Part shown: piece by piece, positions 5,481 to 9,278 of the stretch
How the letters are laid out: every line of letters begins with the position of its first letter
Position numbering within the stretch: the first letter of the stretch is position 1
Assembly: GCA_900555165.1 (NCBI GenBank)
Contig: USKE01000070.1
Span: 1 to 9,278, forward strand
Length of the DNA stretch: 9,278 bases
Direction: 5' to 3'
Source: an uncultured Porphyromonadaceae bacterium
GTDB taxonomy: Bacteria; Bacteroidota; Bacteroidia; Bacteroidales; Muribaculaceae
Position numbers and translations under genes: made by a program
The notes under the pieces: generated by a model
What the model saw: the letters and a program-made list of their open reading frames with translations, nothing else
Databases searched by the model: none
What the model was told of the DNA's origin: nothing

Positions 5481-6680
5481 TTATTTTGATACAATGTCGC
5501 GGGTGTCGCGGGCAATCATAAGCTCCTCGTCGGTGGGTACCACCACTACCTTCACTTTCGATGCGGCCGACGAAATTACGGTCTCGGTGCCGCGCGTGCG
5601 GGCATTGACCTCCTCGTCAAGCTCCACGCCCATAAAGGCGAGCGGGCGGCATACATCGGCGCGCAGACCGGTCTGGTTCTCGCCCACACCGCCGGTGAAG
5701 ACGATTATGTCAACGCCACCCATCTCGGCTGCGTATGCGCCGATGTATTTGATGATGCGCTGCACATACATGTCAAGGGCGAGCGTGGCCATCTTGTCGC
5801 CGGCCTTTACGGCAGCCTCGATCTCGCGCATGTCAGACGATATGCCCGACACGCCCATCACGCCGCTCTCCTTGTTGATGATTTTCTGCAGATCATCGGC
5901 CGAGAGGTTGTGTTTCTTCATCAGGAACGTGAGCGCGCCGGGATCAACGTCGCCCACACGGGTGCCCATCATCAGGCCCTCTGTGGGGGTGAGGCCCATC
6001 GAGGTGTCGACGCTCTTGCCGTCGAGCACGGCAGTAATCGAACCGCCGTTGCCCACATGGCAGGTGATGATCTTGGTGCCCTCGGGTTTCACACCCAGAA
6101 TCTCGCACACGCGCTGCGACACGTAGCGGTGGCTGGTGCCGTGGAAACCGTAGCGGCGCACGCCATCCTCTTTATAGAACCGGTAAGGCAGGGCGTACAT
6201 GTAAGATTTCGCGGGCATGGTCTGGTGGAAAGCGGTATCGAAGACGCCCACCTGTTTCACGCCGGGCAGAATCTCTTCCACGGCCTCGATACCGGTCACG
6301 TTTGCCGGATTATGCAGCGGAGCCAGGTCGTAGCAGTCCTTGATCTGCTGGATGACCTCGTCTGTGAGCAGGACGCTCTTCGAGAACTTCTCGGCGCCAT
6401 GCACCACGCGATGCCCCACGGCGTCAATCTCGCTGTATGACTTGATGCAGCCCAGCTCAGGGTCGGTGAGTATGTCGAGTACAGCCTTGACGGCGCCACG
6501 GTGGTCTACCAGGCCGAGTTCTTTCACGGCCTTGCTGCCGTCGGCGAGCTTGTATTTGAGGAAACCGTCGGGCAGGCCGATCTTCTCTACCCCACCCTCG
6601 GCGAGCGACTGCTCGTTGTCGGTGTCGATCAGTTTATATTTCACGGAACTGCTGCCGCAGTTGAGCACAAGAATTTTCAT
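5481..6680 (-). CDS. ackA: Acetate kinase
   Basis: Cytoplasmic enzyme catalysing acetyl phosphate + ADP to acetate + ATP, the substrate-level phosphorylation step of acetate fermentation; it is reversible for acetate activation. Full length at 399 aa in the ASKHA fold. It opens with the phosphate-binding MKILVLNCGSSSVKYKL (Asn7), then HRVVHG (Arg91), VFDTAFHQTMP (Asp148), RRYGFHGTSHRYV (His180), CHVGNGGSI (208-215), DTSMGLTPTEGLMMGTRVGD (Arg241), FTGGVGEN (328-335) and PTDEEL near the C-terminus. All recognised catalytic positions are present. ATG at 6680, only three bases after the pta stop, so the two are translated from one message. The product of Pta is its substrate. lgt follows 15 bp downstream. 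Confidence 0.98.
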   Translation of the reverse strand: MKILVLNCGSSSVKYKLIDTDNEQSLAEGGVEKIGLPDGFLKYKLADGSKAVKELGLVDHRGAVKAVLDILTDPELGCIKSYSEIDAVGHRVVHGAEKFSKSVLLTDEVIQQIKDCYDLAPLHNPANVTGIEAVEEILPGVKQVGVFDTAFHQTMPAKSYMYALPYRFYKEDGVRRYGFHGTSHRYVSQRVCEILGVKPEGTKIITCHVGNGGSITAVLDGKSVDTSMGLTPTEGLMMGTRVGDVDPGALTFLMKKHNLSADDLQKIINKESGVMGVSGISSDMREIEAAVKAGDKMATLALDMYVQRIIKYIGAYAAEMGGVDIIVFTGGVGENQTGLRADVCRPLAFMGVELDEEVNARTRGTETVISSAASKVKVVVVPTDEELMIARDTRDIVSK

Positions 6681-6683
6681 AGT

Positions 6684-7700
6684 TTAATGTATTGGGGTTT
6701 CGTGAATGGCCTGGTTAGCGGTCATGATGATGGTCTTGTAGATGTCGGTGGCGTCGCATCCGCGCGAAAGGTCGCTCACCGGAGCGGCCAGCCCCTGCAG
6801 CAGGGGCCCTACGGCCTCTACACCCGCCAGACGCTGCACAAGCTTGTAGGCGATGTTGCCCACTTCGAGCGAGGGGAACACCAGTACGTTCGCTTTTCCG
6901 GCCACATGGCTCTCGGGCGCCTTGAGCGACGCCACTACGGGCACGATGGCTGCATCTGTCTGCAGTTCGCCGTCAAGTTCGAGATCCGGAGCCATCTCAT
7001 GAGCCAGGCGGGTAGCCTCGATCACCTTGTCGACGCGCTCATGCTTGGCGCTGCCCTTCGTAGAGAACGAAAGGATGGCCACGCGCGGCTCGATGCCGGC
7101 CACGTCGCGGGCTGTCTCGGCGGCACATACAGCAATCTGAGCCAGCTGACGGGCGTCAGGGTCGGGCACCACGGCACAATCGGCGAACACCAGTATGCCG
7201 TTCGAGCCGTAGGGCGACCCTTCGGGCAACAGCATCAGGAAAGCGCCGCTGACGGTATCAATGCCCGGACGCGTCTTGATTACCTGGAAGGCGGCACGCA
7301 ACACATCGCCCGTGGTGTGGATGGCGCCCGACACCAGACCGTCGGCATCGCCGGTCTTCACCATCAGACAGCCGAAATAAAGCTCGTTTTTGGTCACCTC
7401 GCGTGCCTGCTCGGGGGTCATGCCCTTCTTCTTGCGCAGTTCGTAAAGCACGGGGGCGTATTTGTCGACAGATTCAGGAGCGCAGGGATCCACAATCGAG
7501 GCCTCGGCGATATGTTTCAGACCAAGCTCGCCGGCTTTGCGGAGCACCTCGTCGGGGTTGCCCAGAAGGATAATGTCGGCAAGTTTCTCGTCGATTATAC
7601 GATCGGCCGCCTGGAGGTTGCGCGTCTCCGTGCCCTCGGGGAGCACGATACGGCGCGTGTGAGCGGCGGCCCGTTTTGTTAAGCGTTCAAAGAGTTCCAT
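6684..7700 (-). CDS. pta: Phosphate acetyltransferase (short form)
   Basis: Converts acetyl-CoA and phosphate to acetyl phosphate, feeding AckA. I start it at the ATG at 7700 (338 aa, MELFERLTKRAAAHTRRIVLPEG). An in-frame TTG at 7724 would lie inside the promoter's -7 box and so cannot be translated. This is the ~330-aa single-domain form, without the N-terminal regulatory domain of E. coli Pta. Motifs: IVLPEGTE (18-25), GDADGLVSGA (117-126), SFSTKGSAKH (211-220), DGELQTDAA (243-251), FPSLEVGNIAYKLVQRLAG (275-293) and GPLLQGLAAPVSDLSRG (298-314), the last carrying the Ser/Arg CoA- and phosphate-binding residues of the family. It leads the pta-ackA-lgt operon. Confidence 0.97.
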   Translation of the reverse strand: MELFERLTKRAAAHTRRIVLPEGTETRNLQAADRIIDEKLADIILLGNPDEVLRKAGELGLKHIAEASIVDPCAPESVDKYAPVLYELRKKKGMTPEQAREVTKNELYFGCLMVKTGDADGLVSGAIHTTGDVLRAAFQVIKTRPGIDTVSGAFLMLLPEGSPYGSNGILVFADCAVVPDPDARQLAQIAVCAAETARDVAGIEPRVAILSFSTKGSAKHERVDKVIEATRLAHEMAPDLELDGELQTDAAIVPVVASLKAPESHVAGKANVLVFPSLEVGNIAYKLVQRLAGVEAVGPLLQGLAAPVSDLSRGCDATDIYKTIIMTANQAIHETPIH

Positions 7701-7721
7701 GTTGAGGTTGTTATTGTCATG

Positions 7722-7752
7722 CAAAATTACGCTTTTTGCCCCAACAATGCAA
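7722..7752 (-). promoter_or_regulatory. pta-ackA promoter (Bacteroidetes type)
   Basis: -7 box TAATTTTG (7729-7722) and -33 TTG (7752-7750, within TTTTGC-type context) with a 20-bp spacer. The predicted start of transcription is about 15 nt before the pta ATG at 7700, so the leader is very short. The upstream gene ends at 7815, leaving 114 bp between its stop and the pta ATG, with no clear intrinsic terminator; some read-through into pta is possible. Confidence 0.8.
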
Positions 7753-7814
7753 AACGAAATTACACAGGTGCCACACGATTGTGTTAACCGAGCGGAATCG
7801 GCACACCAATCGCA

Positions 7815-8357
7815 TTACACCACGTCCACTCTCGTGGGTGGCACCCCCGGAATTCTGTAAAACACGATGATTGAGCAGAAATCACAGTCGTGGTGGTAAT
7901 AATCCAGGTCGCGTCCACCCAGATAAGCCTCCACAGTCGACCCATCGGCTACAAGTGACGGCACCCGGCTCTCCTCGCCGCACAGCAGTTCACCCATGCG
8001 GCACCCGTCGGCATAGACATCCACCCCGACAGCATACCCCTTGTCGCGCGCCCTGAGTTCTACCGGGTCACCGGGTCGCAGACGTTTCATGCGGGTGGCA
8101 TTCCGCGGGTCGCACACCGCCAGCGAAAGCACCTCGGCCGTGCAGTCGGCATGCCCGGCAATCACACGGTCAAGCCGGCCATACATCTCCCTGACGCCCT
8201 GCTCGCCATACACCGACTCGGGCACCAGATTACTCTGTCCCGGGAACTCCGTGACCCTGCGGCCACCGCCCCCTTTCACCCGGCGCCTGATCTCGCGCAC
8301 AGCAAACATCAGCGTGCCCACCACGCCGGTCACCCCGAGCAACGATACGACATCCAT
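7815..8357 (-). CDS. Single-TM protein with HIRAN-like C-terminal part
   Basis: 180 aa of unknown function. The N-terminus has one hydrophobic helix (about 4-20, VSLLGVTGVVGTLMFAV) followed by a very basic stretch (REIRRRVKGGGGRR). By the positive-inside rule this anchors the protein with the C-terminus in the cytoplasm. Residues 82-170 contain DPRNATRMKRLRPGDPVEL, then YAVGVDVYADGCRMGELL and VPSLVADGSTVEAYLGG. That arrangement (a D-x-x-N/AT approach, small-G-hydrophobic strand, G-x-x-hydrophobic-G turn, then a loop with an L/V-x-x-G-x-x-hydrophobic-A strand) resembles HIRAN domains, which bind DNA ends in helicase proteins. The likeness is from memory and weak. It also has two close Cys residues (DCDFCS). 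Own promoter at 8380-8410; ATG at 8357. Confidence 0.75.
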   Translation of the reverse strand: MDVVSLLGVTGVVGTLMFAVREIRRRVKGGGGRRVTEFPGQSNLVPESVYGEQGVREMYGRLDRVIAGHADCTAEVLSLAVCDPRNATRMKRLRPGDPVELRARDKGYAVGVDVYADGCRMGELLCGEESRVPSLVADGSTVEAYLGGRDLDYYHHDCDFCSIIVFYRIPGVPPTRVDVV

Positions 8358-8379
8358 AATTCACTGCATTAACATGCGG

Positions 8380-8410
8380 TAAAGATACTGAATCTGACCC
8401 TGAAAACCAA
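8380..8410 (-). promoter_or_regulatory. Promoter of the HIRAN-like membrane protein gene
   Basis: -7 box TATCTTTA (8387-8380; one base from TAnnTTTG) with -33 TTG inside a T-run (8410-8408), spacer 20 bp. The leader to the ATG at 8357 would be about 17 nt. It is divergent from the plus-strand promoter at 8504-8535; 93 bp separate the two -33 elements, and I see no gene between them. Confidence 0.65.
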
Positions 8411-8503
8411 AAAGATTATCATCTTTCATCACTTCCGTAAGTAACGCGAAAACATCAGCACGCAACCGGCGCACGCTTTTCGGCATACACTTACCGCGGG
8501 GGA

Positions 8504-8535
8504 TTTGCGGGGATGGAAGATTTTTGGTAAGTTTG
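8504..8535 (+). promoter_or_regulatory. Promoter of the DUF6377-like ORF
   Basis: TTTG (8504-8507) as -33, 20-bp spacer, and a textbook -7 box TAAGTTTG (8528-8535). Transcription should begin near 8541, about 48 nt before the ATG at 8589. This is one of the best promoters in the window and shows that the ORF starting at 8589 is a genuine resident gene at its 5' end, whatever happened further on. Confidence 0.75.
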
Positions 8536-8588
8536 CAGTGCAGGATTAGCCTGAGATGATTTACCCGAGATCCAAGATCCATGACAAT

Positions 8589-8873
8589 ATGCGCAGAACG
8601 CCCGATCTGACTTTACCGATAGCAAAGAGATTACATATAAGCACCGTGTGCAACGTATGCGCCGTTGCCCGGCCCGCGGCCGGACTCAGGCACCCATGGG
8701 TGCCGCGGTTCATGGCGGCCGTGCTGGCCGTGCTGGCGGCGGTGTGCGGCGCCCGCGCGCAGAGCGTCGACTCGCTGATGCAGGTGCTCGACGAGGCGCT
8801 GTTGCACCGCGACAGCTACATCGCCACGCAGGATTCGGTGATACAGCAGCTCAGGAACCGCGTCGTGCTCGCC
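8589..8873 (+). CDS. DUF6377-type regulator, N-terminal fragment
   Basis: ATG at 8589; an internal in-frame ATG at 8712 is an alternative start giving a more ordinary signal peptide. Residues 42-58 (MAAVLAVLAAVCGARAQ) are a hydrophobic signal with a plausible cleavage at ARA-Q. From 59 the chain reads SVDSLMQVLDEALLHRDSYI then a Q/R-rich helix ending IQQLRNR (85-91). This 'xLDxxLxxRxxYIxxxDxxI' opening is what I recognise from DUF6377 proteins, Bacteroidales exported or membrane-anchored proteins with helical repeats and a C-terminal DNA-binding domain. The family normally continues for several hundred more residues. Here the match ends by about residue 91-95 and the frame continues without a stop into an unrelated protein (next entry). 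Treat this as the true 5' end of a gene whose remainder is missing from the contig. Confidence 0.65.
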
Positions 8874-8876
8874 GCC
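8859..8876. other. Probable chimeric junction
   Basis: To the left the protein reads as a Bacteroidales DUF6377-type N-terminus; to the right, as the interior of IorA. The likeness changes between codon CGC (8859-8861) and the GCC-GAC of the ADDPG motif (8874-8879). The bases across it are GC-rich and low in complexity (GTC GTG CTC GCC GCC GAC), the kind of short shared string at which assemblers can mis-join. No repeat, IS end or att-like sequence marks the point. Confidence 0.7.
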
Positions 8877-9278
8877 GACGACCCTGGCATGTACTCCTCG
8901 CAAAACGAGCAGGATTCTCACTACTACGCCTGCGCGGCGCATATTCCCATGCTCGACCCCGCTGATTCCGCCGAGGCGCTCGCTTTCACGCGCGACGCGT
9001 TCGAGCTTTCCGAGCGATTCGATGTGCCCTTCTTCATCCGCTCGTCGGTGCGCGTCTCGCATACGAAGACGCCGGTCGAGGTCGGGTCCCGAAAAGAGGT
9101 CGAGCCCGCTCCCTACGAGAGCAACTCTGCAAAGTGGGTCATGATGCCCGCGTTCGCGAAGCCGCGCCGCAAGGTGCAGCTCGAGCGCATCGAGGCGCTC
9201 TCCGAATGGGCCGAGACTTGCGCGTACAACCAGGTCGTTAGGCGCGGGGACAAGGTTGGCGTCGTGTGCGCCGGCGCG
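8862..9278 (+). CDS. iorA: Indolepyruvate:ferredoxin oxidoreductase alpha subunit, internal fragment
   Basis: In the same frame as the DUF6377-like start, about 139 codons read as the interior of IorA, the TPP- and ferredoxin-dependent enzyme that oxidises aryl pyruvates from aromatic amino acids to acyl-CoA. The clearest segment is ADDPGMYSSQNEQDSHYYA, a hallmark of the family. It is followed by MLDPADSAEALAFTRDAFEL, SERFDVPFFIRSSVRVSHT and a KWVMMPAFAKPRRK block. Only this internal part is present: the natural start lies upstream of the junction and the C-terminus (including iron-sulphur cysteines) runs off the window. Codon choice is strongly C/G-ending. In memory comparison the wording is closest to Coriobacteriia-type Actinobacteria rather than Bacteroidales. 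No start codon, promoter or RBS belongs to it here. Confidence 0.8.

Noticed and set aside
4653..5489. Plus-strand open frame of 278 codons
   Set aside because: Antisense to lgt, which has all family motifs; no recognisable domain and no promoter.
6501..7682. Long plus-strand open frame (393 codons)
   Set aside because: It is antisense to pta and the ackA start, both of which are certain. Its composition (many His, Gly, Arg) is that of a reverse-strand shadow in GC-rich DNA.
7701..7724. Longer pta start at TTG 7724
   Set aside because: The TTG is part of the -7 box TAATTTTG and lies upstream of the expected transcription start; the family N-terminus begins at the ATG at 7700.
8361..8582. 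Minus-strand open frame of 73 codons
   Set aside because: It spans both divergent promoters and has no recognisable features; treated as intergenic.
8631..9062. Minus-strand open frame of 143 codons and overlapping plus frame at 8648-8965
   Set aside because: Both are out-of-frame shadows of the DUF6377/IorA reading frame.
1..9278. CRISPR array, insertion sequence, defence or toxin-antitoxin module
   Set aside because: No regularly spaced repeats with spacers, no transposase and no recognisable defence or toxin genes were seen on either strand.

Overview
The window looks like a Bacteroidales chromosome segment, probably from a Muribaculaceae-like gut bacterium. Four lines of sequence evidence support this. 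Promoters have the Bacteroidetes -7 box TAnnTTTG with a TTG-type -33 element about 19-20 bp upstream. The tmRNA encodes the tag GENNYALAA. The integrase is of the Bacteroidetes IntDOT-like kind. The housekeeping enzymes (short single-domain Pta, AckA, Lgt) also fit. The family-level assignment is inference. The last ~410 bases do not fit this organism (see below).

Positions 1 to about 3970 are one end of an integrated mobile element lying next to the tmRNA gene. Reading leftward on the minus strand from ssrA, it has a ~500-bp intergenic region rich in phased repeats and palindromes (candidate att/arm sites), a tyrosine integrase (2239-3456), two small helix-turn-helix proteins (1641-2021 and 1306-1638, two bases apart), and a DUF4099/DUF3945-type protein cut by the left window edge (1-1222). 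This order is familiar from Bacteroides conjugative and mobilizable elements. The rest of the element is outside the window.

Positions 3889-4457 hold ssrA (tmRNA, minus strand, 3971-4367) with its terminator and promoter. The promoter is interlocked with the terminator of the upstream lgt gene. Positions 4584-7700 are a tight minus-strand cluster, pta-ackA-lgt: phosphate acetyltransferase and acetate kinase convert acetyl-CoA to acetate with ATP formation, and lgt lipidates prolipoproteins. A clear promoter sits directly upstream of pta. Upstream of that is a one-transmembrane-segment protein of unknown function with a weakly HIRAN-like C-terminal part (7815-8357), with its own promoter.

From 8504 a plus-strand promoter drives an ORF whose first part (secretion signal plus the helical repeat-like start typical of DUF6377 proteins) changes abruptly, in frame, around 8859-8876. 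The remainder reads as the interior of indolepyruvate:ferredoxin oxidoreductase alpha subunit (IorA), most like high-GC Actinobacteria such as Coriobacteriia. A secreted regulator N-terminus fused to the middle of a cytoplasmic TPP enzyme makes no obvious biological sense. The likeliest explanation is a chimeric metagenomic contig joined at a short shared GC-rich stretch, although a real recombination cannot be excluded from sequence alone. I found no clear new defence or other system. The notable points are this seam, the ssrA-adjacent element end with 11-bp-phased repeat pairs, and the lgt-terminator/ssrA-promoter overlap.
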